From: Bettongia penicillata ogilbyi
Lineage: Eukaryota > Chordata > Mammalia > Diprotodontia > Potoroidae
Length of the DNA: 64,000 nt
NCBI GenBank assembly: GCA_023548195.1
Contig: JAJHZJ010000221.1
Span: 4,150,499-4,214,498, forward strand
Direction: 5' to 3'
Made by a program: the position numbers and the translations under genes. Below, piece by piece: positions 1 to 10,060 of this stretch (the stretch's first letter is position 1; each line of letters begins with the position of its first letter). The notes under the pieces are model-generated. The model was not told where the DNA came from. It made no database searches and saw nothing but the letters and a program-made list of their open reading frames with translations.

Positions 1-810
1 TCTATGGTTCTTCCTCTCTTGGAAGGATGCATACATGTTCATCAACTAAATAAATTCATTTATATATACTTAACTCTATGAAATTATCAGAGTCTAAGTA
101 TTCAAAAGATTCATTCCTCATAAGCCAAGCCTACGACATTTGCCTGAAACAACTAAATTACAATTAATTTCATTTGGGAAGGGAGGTTGTTGGATTGATT
201 GATTGCAATGCAAAGGTTACCTTGTCAGGAATCCGTCTATGTTGTTATCCTGGCTGCCTTAAAGAGTGAATTGGATTACACAGCGATCCAGACAACTTTC
301 TGTCAATTGGCCTGCCAAGGGTTAGGCTGATGAGCCATATAGCTCTGGCCTCATTTTAACCACTAGGACAAGATATAAATTTAAACTTCTTGCACTCAAG
401 GGTTTTTTTGTTCTTTGCAAGCTGGTATACTTCAAGTGCCACATCTTGGATCATCCTTATCAACTCTAAATATTTAAAGTAGTTTATGATGCTATAAACT
501 TTGATTCCCTCAAGCTTAAATATTAAACACTGTGCAGACTTTTCATTCTTCAAAAGACATTCCTCCGATGATTGTTCTTTATCATTAACATTAGAACCAC
601 TCTGGTTCTAAAGTTCCAAAATGAAAGTTTTTTACCCAACTCTGTTTGCAGGAGGCAGAGACACATTTCCTTGGGTGGTATGCTGATATACAACATGTTC
701 CTGGTGAGAAGTGGGAATAATGTCCCTAGTCTCTAGGGATGTGTCCTTAGTCTGGAATGCAATTCCCACCCCGGTGACCTTCCAGACTTTCTAGCTTTAA
801 TCATCCCAGG
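1..810. other. Mostly unannotated sequence with one unrecognised open segment
   Basis: No repeat family is recognised here. On the minus strand, about 602 down to 356, a frame stays open for roughly 80 codons and ends at a TGA. It has no ATG near its beginning; the 65-residue form listed by simple ORF callers starts at a TTG (553). The residues look protein-like (KFKFISC near the end, charged and hydrophobic alternation), but no family is recognised. It could be an old retrocopy, a terminal exon, or chance in AT-rich DNA. Confidence 0.3.
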
Positions 811-1075
811 TAGCTAATTATTGCTATTATTGTTAATGCTAACTAGCATTTACATAGCACTTTAAGTCTTGTGCTTCATAAATATTTCATTTTATCCTTG
901 CAAAAATCCCAGGAGCTAGGTGCCATGATTATTCCCATATTGCAGGTAAGGAATCTGAGCCAAACAGAGATTAAGTGACTTGCCCAGGGTCACACGGTTA
1001 AGAAGCATCTAAGGAAGTATTTGAACTCAGGTCTTCTGGGTGGCAAGTTCAGCAGTCTCTCCACTGTACCACCTT
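811..1075 (-). repeat. MIR-type CORE-SINE
   Basis: The full MIR order is visible in reverse orientation: AGCATTTACATAGCACTTTAA, then a diverged core, then GATTAAGTGACTTGCCCAGG, then GTATTTGAACTCAGGTCTTC, ending with a degenerate tRNA-like head (CCACTGTACCACC). Confidence 0.8.
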
Positions 1076-1800
1076 GTTTTAGAGTTTGACAAGCTAGTTT
1101 TTTGGAGGCAAGATAATGGGTTTGTAGGCATTTAATTATCCTGGGGGATGCCCATGGCTGATGAAGACTATGTGCTGTATGTCAGAATGAATGACATCAT
1201 TGTAAGAAAATTCCATCATAGTGGAGATCCTGCTATCTTGGCTGACTTTAGGACCTGCGTCCTAAAGTTCTGCCCTGATGTTGCCTTAGCCCCCTCAGGT
1301 TCCATCAAGCTGGGGGTGAGGTAGGGAGGATGTGGAGCTTTTCCTTTTCCTGTTACTATAGAGTGAAGAGAAAGGAGTTTAGCAGTAGTAGATAAAGAGG
1401 GTTCTTTCTTTCCAGAGGATCTAGCCAGACAGACTGGGGAGACAGATATCTCGGTCATCTGTGTAAGCAGTTTTCACCTGAGTTTATTAATCCTACCACT
1501 AAGCCCAGATGAACATCGTGAAAGACATATGAGTCTGTATCATGATGAAACTTTTATTATACAGAGTAGAACTTGAGTCCTGAGTTAAATGATCAACCTT
1601 CCTACAGGTAGTAAGTGGCAGAACTGAGTTTTGAAGCTGGGGTCAAATCCAATGCACTTAGGCTAGATGGGGAATGGATGTATAGGCAGATCTCTTTAAT
1701 AAAAACATTAGATGGACTTTGAGGTGAACAGAGCAAAGTCTCAAACAGCACCAGGGTCTGTAAGTTGTGGCAGCAGAATATTTGTACATAGAGGTACAGC
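1076..1800. other. Gap without a gene; short hairpin
   Basis: No gene is seen. Positions 1246-1267 form a perfect 9-bp inverted repeat (CTTTAGGAC / GTCCTAAAG) around a CTGC loop. A scrap at about 1600-1650 (GGTAGTAAGTGGCAGAACTG) resembles the middle of a minus-strand MIR. Confidence 0.4.
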
Positions 1801-2060
1801 AAGGCAGTGCAGAGGACAGTGTACTGGGCCTGGAGTAAGAAGGACTTGAGTTTTCAAATTCAGCCTCAGATATTTCCTAGCTTTGTGATCTTGGGCAAGT
1901 CATTTAACGTCTGTTTGCCTTAGTTTCCTCAGCCGTAAAAAATGAGGATAATAGCACCTACCTCTCAGGGATTTTGTGAGTCTCCAAAGAGATAATATTT
2001 GTAAAGCACTTAGCACAGTGTCTGGTACATAGTAGGTACCATATAAATAATGGCCATTAT
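1801..2060 (+). repeat. MIR-type CORE-SINE
   Basis: tRNA-like head with GGGCCTGGAGTAAGAAGGAC, B-box region, CTTGGGCAAGTCATTTAACG, TCAGTTTCC-like block, then the 3' part GTAAAGCACTTAGCACAGTG and ACATAGTAGGTACC. It is nearly full length. Confidence 0.82.
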
Positions 2061-2700
2061 CATGTAGTATATGAGAGTCTACTGGCCATGTGACAACCAG
2101 TGATCCCATCTTGAGGAATATTGATGTGTGCCAATTCATATACCTGGAATTTGGAGTCCCTTTCTTCTGAAGACAGCAATATGTAGTAAAAGAAGAGGCA
2201 TCTCATTTATCTAAATCTCCTTTAGAGTCATAAAGGGGAAGGAATTAGCCTTTTATAGAAGGTAGAATTTTTTAGAGTTAAATGACTTTCCCAAAATCCT
2301 ATAGTAGATCTGTAGCAGAAGTAAACACGTGTGTTAAACATCATATTTTAGCTCTGCTTTCCATTTTGAAATCCTTTGTGTCTATCAGAGCTGTAGCTAG
2401 GAATCACTGTGCCTGAGACACATTTGACCATGGGATGGGGGTGGTGGCTGTGGTGCAGAGGGCAGTCCAACCACAAGGACAGGCCCAGTGGAAGAAGAGG
2501 CAGCTCATCTTCTTAGAAATAGGGCCCCATTTCTGAGTGAGTTGGGCAGAAGGGGGCCATCATGATGGGATAGGGGGAGGTGCAGGATTGCTTGTCCATA
2601 GGCAGTGCCATGAAGGACCATGAGGTAGTGCCAGGGAGGGCAGTTATTATACAGTGAAAGCATTCCCATCCAATCTCCCAGTGCCCTGGAACAAAACTCC
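2061..2700. other. Gap without a gene
   Basis: A very worn minus-strand MIR scrap may lie at 2220-2360 (TTAAATGACTTTCCC). Positions 2400-2650 are G-rich (runs such as GGGATGGGGGTGGTGG) and match no known family. No ORF of interest. Confidence 0.4.
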
Positions 2701-2935
2701 CTTCAAACAGCAGTAGTTATGCTTCTGGCATCATTTTTATCCTTTGGTCCTTATAACTACACAGTGAAATGGCCACACGTTGTTCATTTATAGATGAAGA
2801 AAGAAAAAGACTTCGGGGGTCGATGACTGACTTGACTAAGTGTGGTTACTTGACTAAGTCCAGTTCAATCCAAACCCATACCTAGAACCCTAGTCCTTTG
2901 CCCAGTGTCCTTCCCACTGCACTAAAGTCATGGCA
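2701..2935 (-). repeat. Degenerate MIR-type SINE
   Basis: Outline of a reversed MIR: a TTTATAGATGAAGAAA block, a GACTTGACTAAGTGTGG block, and CCAGTGTCCTTCCCACTGCA at the head end. TTGACTAAGT occurs twice within 20 bases, a small internal duplication. High divergence keeps confidence modest. Confidence 0.45.
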
Positions 2936-3464
2936 GCTGGTTGAGGTTGAGATTAGGGAGATGGTGGCTACTGATGGCTTCACAGGTGGCACATCCCAAG
3001 GACCGAACTTCCATTATAACTGAGGCTCAGAGAACAATGAAGAAAAATCACAGACATAAACTTCTGAGGTAGAATGGGGGAAATCCACTTTTAAGGGAGG
3101 ATGGACTGCATGCTCCTCTTTGTCACAACCCTTTGAAATCAAGGGTGCTTGACAGCTTCTTGGAGAGTCAAGACACAATAGCTTGAGGATATAGTACTGA
3201 GCTTTATATCCAGCCTTGACTCCAACCCCCTGCCACTGAGATGACAGTAAATCCCTGTGACAAAGCACTCACTATGCCAAAGATTCAGGGAGACTGGGGG
3301 TCAGAGGGAGTCACAGAGATTTATAGCCCCTAGATAAAGTATGTAAAGAGATTTGCAAATCTGAAAGCACTACATTAATGCCGGTGATTATTATTGACAT
3401 TACTGGCATCATCTTCATCATTATCACTAGAGTAGACAGAGAGAGGACAGTAGAGAGTTCAAGT
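2936..3464. other. Gap without a gene
   Basis: Mostly unassigned. A MIR 3' tail on the plus strand may be present at 3325-3400 (GTAAAGAGATTTGCAAATC then CACTACATTAATG). No coding signal is seen. Confidence 0.35.
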
Positions 3465-3560
3465 TATAACTGCCACATGCTGGTTGGGTTCCTTGGGCCA
3501 AGTTACTTAACTTCTCAGTGCTCCAGGCAACTCTCTGAGACTATAAGGTGCACATCAATT
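3465..3560 (+). repeat. tRNA-headed SINE fragment, type with AGGCAACTCTCTGAGACTAT
   Basis: TTGGGCCAAGTTACTTAACT is followed by CAGTGCTCCAGGCAACTC and GAGACTATAAGGTGC. The same block, better preserved, occurs at 12118-12289, which shows this is a recurring marsupial SINE. It is truncated at both ends. Confidence 0.6.
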
Positions 3561-3564
3561 AATC

Positions 3565-3700
3565 CACAATGTCTGCTATGTGGGAGACACTGGTTTAGGT
3601 GCTGGAGAAGCCAAGACAAGAATGAAACAGTCCTTGTCCTCAAGAAGATTATATTCTATAGGGGGAGACAACACATACACATTAAAATATATTAATATGT
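3565..3700 (+). repeat. Unnamed ancient repeat, 5' part ('type E')
   Basis: Diagnostic blocks: TGGTTTAGGTGCTGGAGAAG, AATGAAACAGTCCTTGTCCT, CAAGAAGATTATATTC, GGGGGAGACAACACATACAC. The same block recurs at 8350, 9330, 12893, 17770, 18585, 32399, 39842 and 47465. No family name is assigned with confidence. Confidence 0.6.
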
Positions 3701-4599
3701 GTCTTTAAACTGATGGGGGAAAATAGGGAGTCTCCCTATACCAATAAATTAGAGGTATGGATCTTTCCTCCCTCCATCACCCCAATATTATTACAACAGA
3801 AACCTTTTCTTACCATAGCATAGAAAGTTCAGTTGTTCCTTTTCTCTTCCAACCACCTACCCACACACCCCACCCTTCCCTACATCATGACAGAATTATC
3901 CCAATGATTTCTACTATACTTGAGCTCCCAAAGTTTTTCTTTTTTTTAACATTGAGATTTTATAGCTTGGTCTTCCTCAGCTAAAGGAAGAAGGTAGAAA
4001 AAAATATTGATTAAATGTTCCAGAGCCAAGGAGGAAGCCAAAGAGTCTTGGTGACTAAAAGTTATGGCTGTCCAAACAGTAAATCTATCCAGCAATTTTT
4101 CACTATTTCCCCCCTACTGCTACCAGGGACCAAAGTTTAGGCGTCTTTACTATGTCATTAATTTTAGTTATGTTCTTAACACAGAGTGACTACTGTCTAA
4201 CAGGCCATCGGTGACAGTGTTTAGGCAAGTCCAATTAAGTTTCTCCTGTTTGGAGAACCTTAGGAAGATAAATAAATCATCCGCATTTTCATTATGGAAA
4301 CCATTATTTAGTGATGGAGCTATCTGTCCTAGAAGGCAGCAATGATTCATGTCAAGGGGAAGAGAGTGGAAATAGGCTCATATTCTGCCTGGGGGAGCAT
4401 TCCTGTTGAGGGGGATATGGAAAAGAGGGTCTTGTCCAAGTGATGGTTGGTAGTTCACCCAGCATGATTGTTCTTGCCCTTCATTTAAGATCATTTAGTT
4501 GAGTCTGTGAATAGAAAAGATTTCCTCTTTCATTTTTACAGTATTTTTTTCACAGCCTGCACTGTTAAAGACTGAAAGAATGATGATCTAGAGGATGGA
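3701..4599. other. Gap without a gene
   Basis: No repeat family or coding sequence is recognised. Short pyrimidine-rich runs occur at 3760-3900. The minus-strand frame at 4168-4350 shows nothing beyond chance. Confidence 0.4.
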
Positions 4600-4858
4600 G
4601 ATAATTCCCTAGAACGCTAGATCTAGGGTCAGGAAGACTTAGAGTTCAGATCCAACCTCAGACACTCACTAGCTCTGTGCCCTTGGACAAGTCACTTAAC
4701 TTCTGTTTGACTCAGTTTATTTAACTATAAAATGGAGATAAAAATAGAACCTGACTTCCAGGATCTCTGGGAGGATCTAATGAGATAACAGTTGTAAAGC
4801 ACTTAGCGCAGCACCTGACATATACATAGTAAGCACTTAATAGCCTTTAATAACCCAG
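4600..4858 (+). repeat. MIR-type CORE-SINE
   Basis: Head (AGGGTCAGGAAGACTTAGAG), CAGACACTCACTAGCTCTGT, GACAAGTCACTTAACTTCTG and the 3' block GTAAAGCACTTAGCGCAGCA, AAGCACTTAATAGCC. Its tail runs straight into the pyrimidine tract that follows. Confidence 0.82.
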
Positions 4859-5085
4859 GTTCCTTCCTTCCTCCCTAAATTCATTCTTTCATTTCTCCCT
4901 CCCTTCTTTTCTTCTCTCCTTCCTTCTTTCCTTCCTTCCCTCCTTTTCTCCCTCCTTCCTTCCCCCTTTCTCTCCCTACTTACTTCTCTTCTCTTTTCTT
5001 CATTCTTCCCTTTCTTTCCTCCTTCCTTCTTTCCTTTCCTCCCTCTTTCCTATTTCCTTCCCTCCCTCCTTCCTTCCTTCTCTGC
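4859..5085. repeat. Polypyrimidine (TTCC/CCTT) low-complexity tract
   Basis: About 225 bases of nearly pure C and T built from TTCC, CCTTC and CTCC units. It directly follows the tail of the MIR at 4600-4858, so it probably grew from that tail. Any frame through it is a compositional artefact. Confidence 0.9.
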
Positions 5086-5424
5086 TAAGGGTGGGGTAGG
5101 TAGGGCTGTGGCCAATGACTCAGGAGTCTGGCATTCTGGGCCCAGAGCCTTCCTTCCCTTCCTCCCCTCCCCATCATGACTTCAGAAAAAGCAGTCTGCT
5201 TCTTTCCAGGTCTTGCCTTTCCACCAGGGGGGGGCTGTTTATAATGCCACATGGTGAAGAAAACAAGAAAACCCAGAGTGGGAATACACAAAATAACTTA
5301 CATATTTCCTCAGTCTCTGGCAAACATTGAGCCTGACTAGAGAAGACAGAGAGACACTGGGAACAGGGACACACTGTAGAAAAAGGCTGTAGCTCCATAA
5401 AACAGTGTGGATTAAAAATCATGC
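5086..5424. other. Gap without a gene
   Basis: No recognisable repeat or gene. Overlapping short frames on both strands at 5085-5422 share no family features. Confidence 0.4.
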
Positions 5425-5598
5425 TGGCTTTTTAGAGTTACAGGACCTGAGTTCGAATCTTAATTCTGCTACTTACTATCTCCAGAACCTAAGGAAAGCC
5501 ATTTCCTGTCTCCAAACCTCAGCTTCTCTATCAATTGAAGGGGTTAGACTAGATGGCTTCTGAGGTTCCCTTCCCATGTCAACTTCAGATCTATGATC
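5425..5598 (+). repeat. Ther1-like CORE-SINE
   Basis: Contains GAGTTCGAATCTTAATTCTG (B box), CATTTCCTGTCTCCAAACCT, and the Ther1-type end GGGGTTAGACTAGATGGCTT, CTGAGGTTCCCTTCCCATG, ATCTATGATC. Confidence 0.7.
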
Positions 5599-5795
5599 AT
5601 CCAGCTGTGTGACCCTGGGCAAGTCCCTTCACCTCTTTTTGCCTCAGTTTCCTCAAGTGCAAAAAAAGGTAATAATAGCGCCTAACTCCGAGGGTTTCCT
5701 CAAGGACAAAGTGAGATAACATTTGTAAAGTACTTACTACAGGGCTTGGCACATACCAACGACTTAATAAATGCTTGTTTCCTTTCCTTTCTTCC
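5599..5795 (+). repeat. MIR-type SINE lacking its head
   Basis: Starts inside the element at AGCTGTGTGACCCTGGGCAA and continues with TGCCTCAGTTTCCTCAAG, GCGCCTAACTCCGAGGG and GTAAAGTACTTACTACAGGG to ACTTAATAAATGCTTG. It abuts the Ther1-like copy upstream. Confidence 0.78.
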
Positions 5796-5934
5796 ACAGT
5801 TGAAGTGGAGAGTGGCAGGGGGAAGGGGTGAGGGGAGAAAAGGGCCGCCCACCTGTTCTCTTGATGAGCTCACCACTAGGAAGCCAAGAAGGCATTTGGA
5901 TCCCCAATTTGGGGTGATTCATAAATGGTGTTTC

Positions 5935-6146
5935 AATTCCCATTCACCCCCTATTACTACCTTCCTTCTGAGAATACTTTACATGCACTTTGTATATATG
6001 TACATAGTTGTTTGCATGCAGTCTCCTCTTTTAGAATATGAGCTCCGTGAGAGCAGGGACCATATTTTGGTCTTTGATTATATCCCCAGTACTTAGCACA
6101 GTGCCTGGTATGCAGTAAGCACTAAATTAATGCTGGTTGACTTACT
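5935..6146 (+). mobile_element. L2 LINE, 3' UTR end
   Basis: Classic L2 terminus: TTAGAATATGAGCTCCGTGA, GAGCAGGGACCATATTTTGG, CCCAGTACTTAGCACAGTGC, CTGGTATGCAGTAAGCAC, ending TTAATGCTGGTTGACTTA. It is non-coding and 5'-truncated, as nearly all L2 copies are. Confidence 0.82.
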
Positions 6147-6567
6147 GACAATGCAATCTTCACTGCTGAAAATTGTGCCATTGACAAATTACAGGGCTCA
6201 GCGCACTGCGGCCCCCTTCCCCATGCGATGCACAGTCCTCACCCTGTCACATTCTTGGATGGTGAGACGTCCCTTCCCAGGTCTCTCGTCTTGGATGGAA
6301 AAAGCAAAGATCCACTGTAAAGTATTGGAGGGTAATGAAGCTCTTGGAGGTCCGTGGAGGGTATCTGAGTTTCCAGGTTCCTTTCAGGAGACTCATCTTC
6401 AAGACTGTACTTAGTCTCCTAACAAGAGTTTCCAAGATTCATCCTTTTGCCAGGTCTTGGGTTCAATGAGCCCCCGATGCTTCTGGTTTTCCCAAAGACA
6501 AATTGAATGCCTAGACTCTGTTACTGGAACTGCCCTTTACTGTCACACAGGCAGATTATATAATATA
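6147..6567. other. Gap without a gene
   Basis: Unassigned sequence. A 20-odd base block at 6360 (GGTATCTGAGTTTCCAGGTT) recurs with changes at 7499 (GGTATTTGAGTTTCTAGGTT), hinting at a dispersed sequence not in any family recognised here. Confidence 0.35.
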
Positions 6568-6660
6568 TATTAGCTTCTTTAATCTTTCTTCCTATGTCAC
6601 TCCTTCTACCCCTTTAATCATCTTAACTGCTCTTCTTTGGACGTTCTCCAGTTTGTCTAC
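6568..6660 (-). mobile_element. L3/CR1 LINE, short 3' ORF2 fragment
   Basis: Read on the minus strand, the segment holds the CR1/L3 block CTGGAGAACGTCCAAAGAAG followed by GCAGTTAAGATGATTAAAG, which in intact elements lies near the end of ORF2. Only about 90 bases remain. Confidence 0.6.
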
Positions 6661-7689
6661 TGATATGACAAAAGTGGAATGCCTTTTTCCCAGGGCATCT
6701 TCTCAGAAACACAAAGAAAGGGTGATCATTTAGATATTGCTGGAAGTGATCAGTTAGCTCACTGAGCTGGATCTCAGTGCTAGTAAAAAGACAGTTGGGC
6801 ATTTCATTCCAAGACTGATCAGCCATCAGCACCTTGGGCAGTGACACCTTATTGATGGGGTACACTCTCAGATTAGTGGGTTCATACCCTTCTCTCTTGG
6901 AACTTCTGATAACATAGCTATGGGAACTTTTCTGTCCCTCCACCCCTAAAAAAATATCCAAAGGGGTTACATATATTTAAATGAAAAAAGGCAGTATAAC
7001 CAGTTGGTTTCCCCTGCTTTTATATCTGTAAGAAAAGACTGGAAAACCATTTGTAGTAAAAGCATTATCCAGATACCTGCCTTACTGGAAGTCAGGTTTA
7101 TTCTTCCTTAAAGGCTATTGAAAGCATTACTAGACGATTAGTTGGAGAGTATAAAGACTCAAACCTCACTTCTTGGTGTCCGAATAGAAAGCAGCCACAA
7201 GGAATTTTGGGCGCTCCCTGACCTGGTCAGATACATTGGAGAGTGTCAGAGAAATTATGAAGCTTTGGAAGGCTATGGAGACAAAGATGAGCTACAGTCA
7301 GCTTGGAAGAGACAGTTGCTAAATTTCCAGCGTGAGCCTTTATGCCTCAGAAATCAGCAAATGCATTATTTTGTTGACTGTCTTAATAAAGGTATGGAAA
7401 AGCATTACTAATGCAAATTAAACTTAGAAGTATATGTTTTTTAAAAAATTTTCAGAGAGCTGCTTGTTAAACATTTACCAGGACACCACTGAATAAAGGG
7501 TATTTGAGTTTCTAGGTTCTTGGCTGGCAGGCACTGATGGGCAACCCAGTCAAGGGAGCTTAGCTCACTGGAATCTATTTGGGGTGTCTTCAGTGCATAT
7601 CTTTGTGAAATATCTTTCTGCCATAGCTAAGTAAATATTCTTTTATTAATGTTGAATGGCCTACAAGTGTCTCATTTCATTCTGATATT
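6661..7689. other. Gap with two unrecognised open segments
   Basis: Minus strand 6961-6623 is open for about 112 codons; its last dozen residues fall in the L3 fragment, the rest matches nothing recognised. Plus strand 7142-7411 is open for 89 codons from an ATG (ends in KGMEKHY), with mixed, protein-like composition. Neither shows a motif, a splice context or a flanking homologous block that would identify it. They may be remnants of one or two old retrocopies, or chance. Confidence 0.3.
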
Positions 7690-7842
7690 CAAGATAAACT
7701 CTCAGAGGGCCAGCCTAAGTCAGGTCCATCTCAGAGCACAACTGGCCAGAAATGCTTCCCAAGGATTCCTCTATCAGATACCATTTGGATCAGATGACTG
7801 CCAAGGTCCCATCCAATTCAGAGATTCCATGGTTCTGTAATA
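7690..7842 (+). repeat. Ther1-like SINE, 3' half
   Basis: The end block GATGACTGCCAAGGTCCCAT, CCAATTCAGAGATTCC, ATGGTTCTGTAA fits the Ther1/MIR-like 3' terminus; the upstream part is worn. Confidence 0.5.
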
Positions 7843-8349
7843 ATAAGGGCAGGAGACTGGGCAAATGGAAAGCTTGACCGTAAAATTTTGCCTCAGTCTC
7901 CCCAGCATCAGCCAAAAAAATGTACATCTGGTCAATGAAAGAGTAGAGTAGCTCAGTAGGCTGTCAAAACTAGAAGAAAATATTTCTTAAGGCCATTGGA
8001 CAACCTTTTCCCCATTTCAATACTTAACATGTAAACTTTTGATTTTCATTTAGTTCCTTAAGTGGGTTTCCCTAAGAAGTGGAGAATGTACAGGCTAGCC
8101 AAAGTGAATATCTGGCCCATTTGGCAGTTATAGTTCTCATTGTAAATTAATAAATTGGAATTATGGCTATTAAATCCATTTTCTGTGCTCATAGTTTAGT
8201 GTGGATCAAATCTCTGGAGCCTCTTCACCCTTAGGTGATATGATAAAATTGAGTTTTGGCAACTCTAGCACTGATGGGACCATGAAAGCTATCGTAGCCC
8301 AAACAGATCAGTGACATAATCAATTAGTGAAACAGAGTGAATGGTGAAA
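7843..8349. other. Gap without a gene
   Basis: AT-rich sequence with no family recognised. Confidence 0.4.
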
Positions 8350-8458
8350 TTCAATAGTGAAAAAAAGCTTTTATTATGTGCCTACTACATGCCAGGAACT
8401 GTGCCAAGGGCTGGGGATACAAAGGCAAAATTGATATGCTCCTGACCTCTAGGAGCTT
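8350..8458 (+). repeat. Unnamed ancient repeat, type E fragment
   Basis: TATTATGTGCCTACTACATG, CCAAGGGCTGGGGATACAAA and CTAGGAGCTTAC match the type E block described at 3565. Confidence 0.65.
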
Positions 8459-8460
8459 AC

Positions 8461-8728
8461 CCTCCACCTAGGCAGCTAAATGGCATACTGAATAGACTGC
8501 TGGGCCTGGGGTCAAGAGGATCTGAGTACAACTCCTGCCTCAGACACTTACTAGTTATGTGATCCTGGCCTCCATTTGCCTCAGTTTCCTCAACTGTAAA
8601 ATTAACATAATAATAATATTGACCTGCCAGGGATGTCACAAGGGTCAAAAGAGAGAATAAAGTACTTAGCCCATACTTGGCATTGAGCAGGTGCTTAATA
8701 AGTGCTTATTTCCTTCTTTTTCCCCACC
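8461..8728 (+). repeat. MIR-type SINE with tRNA head
   Basis: Begins GGCAGCTAAATGGCATACTG, continues CTGGGCCTGGGGTCAAGAGG, CAGACACTTACTAGTTATGT, TGCCTCAGTTTCCTCAACTG, and ends GGTGCTTAATAAGTGCTTAT. Full length. Confidence 0.8.
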
Positions 8729-8860
8729 AAAGTACAGTAACCCTGGGAGAGCTGGGTGAAGCAAACTTTCAGTCTGACCTTTTTGTTCTTACAACACTTC
8801 TCATTTTTAATGACAAAAATTTATTTGTGATAACTTCAGGACCATTTCCACAAGGAAGCA

Positions 8861-8942
8861 GCATGGTATAGGAGACAGCTCTGACCTAGGCATGAAGGAT
8901 ACCTGGGTTCTGCCTCTCTATCATTATATGACAGCTATGGAC
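8861..8942 (+). repeat. MIR-type SINE, left part (interrupted)
   Basis: AGCAGCATGGTATAGGAGAC to ACAGCTATGG is the head and B-box region. Continuation is found at 9199-9320 beyond a younger SINE. AGCTATGGAC at the left junction resembles AGCTACATGGGAC at the right one, an aged target-site duplication. Confidence 0.65.
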
Positions 8943-9198
8943 TAGCCAGGTGGTACAGGGGATAGACCACTGGGCTTAGAATCACAATGACTCATCCTCA
9001 TGAATTCAAACCTACCCTCAGTCACTTATGAGCTATATGATTCTCAGTAAGCCACTTCACCCTATTTGCTTCAGTTTCCTCATCTGTAAAATGAACTGGC
9101 AAAGGAAATGGCAAACCACTCCAGTATCTTTGCCAAGAAAACCCCCAATGGGATCATGGAGAGTTGGGCACGACTGGAATGACTCAGCTACATGGGAC
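8943..9198 (+). repeat. tRNA-derived marsupial SINE inserted in a MIR
   Basis: CCAGGTGGTACAGGGGATAG head, TCAGTTTCCTCATCTGTAAA, then the family's diagnostic end: GGAAATGGCAAACCACTCCA, ATCTTTGCCAAGAAAACC and GTTGGGCACGACTGGAATGA. Nested in the MIR at 8861-9320, so younger than it. Confidence 0.82.
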
Positions 9199-9320
9199 CA
9201 TGAACAAATCACTCCCTGAGTCTCAATTTCTTCATGTCTGACATGGGGGGATAATAATATTTCTGGTACTTACTTCACAGGTTGCAATAAGAATCAAATA
9301 TGAAAAGCATTATATTATGT
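9199..9320 (+). repeat. MIR-type SINE, right part (interrupted)
   Basis: Resumes the MIR at CCTGAGTCTCAATTTCTTCA, then GGGGGGATAATAATATTTC and AAAAGCATTATATTATGTA. Confidence 0.6.
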
Positions 9321-9329
9321 AAATATCAT

Positions 9330-9470
9330 TCATTCACTGAAAAATCAAAAAAAGCTTTGATTGCAGTTACTATTTGCCAACTATGGTGCTCAGAGTTGGG
9401 GACACAGATCTTGATAAATAAGATGACAATACAGAAGTATGGGTAGCCAAGGAGGTGTGTCATCGAGTTA
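9330..9470 (+). repeat. Unnamed ancient repeat, type E fragment
   Basis: AGCTTTGATTGCAGTTACTA, GGTGCTCAGAGTTGGGGACA and AATAAGATGACAATACAG follow the type E order with high divergence. Confidence 0.5.
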
Positions 9471-9540
9471 CAGGTAAGTAGAGTCATAGGGCAATTCTGA
9501 ACCAGAGAATAAAGAACACAGACTCTTTTTTTATGCTCAT

Positions 9541-9725
9541 GGATTATTGGAACTGTAAGGAACTTTAGTGGTCATATAGTCAAAACCCATATTTTACAGG
9601 TGACTAAACTGAGGCCCAGAAAGTTAAAGGCATTTCACCAAGATCATTCACCTTGTGTGGCTGAGCTGGGACTCAAACCCAAGGTTTCTTGACTCCAAGT
9701 TAACTTCTGTTCCCACTAAGTTCAT
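9541..9725 (-). repeat. MIR/Ther-type SINE
   Basis: Reverse-orientation blocks GGAACTGTAAGGAACTTTAG, GACTAAACTGAGGCCCAGAA, GCTGAGCTGGGACTCAAACC, CTTGACTCCAAG. Confidence 0.65.
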
Positions 9726-10060
9726 TCTAACAAACAAAAGTTTAATGACACTGAAGAATATGCAGTCTACATTTACAGAAATAGAAAACTAAGCTTTTGT
9801 CCCCATGTACAAAAATCCCGAGTCACTTCATAACAAGTGCATCCTAGTGAGAGGCATTGCGAGGGATGTGCTAGCACATTATGAAAATAAATTATTCTAA
9901 AAGAGTTAAGGACTCTGATCAACTTGATTATCAATAGTGATTCTAGATTCTGTCTACCTCATGACAAGCAGATGATGGGCTAATAGGCAAACTATGAAAT
10001 GCATTTTTGGAAATGGCCAATGTGGGAATTTGTTTCATTTAACTATGTTTACATACGAAG
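9726..10060. other. Gap without a gene
   Basis: No family or coding signal recognised. Confidence 0.4.

Noticed and set aside
1801..2060. tRNA genes suggested by B-box-like motifs in this and similar places
   Set aside because: They are heads of MIR and tRNA-derived SINEs without cloverleaf pairing or a terminator.
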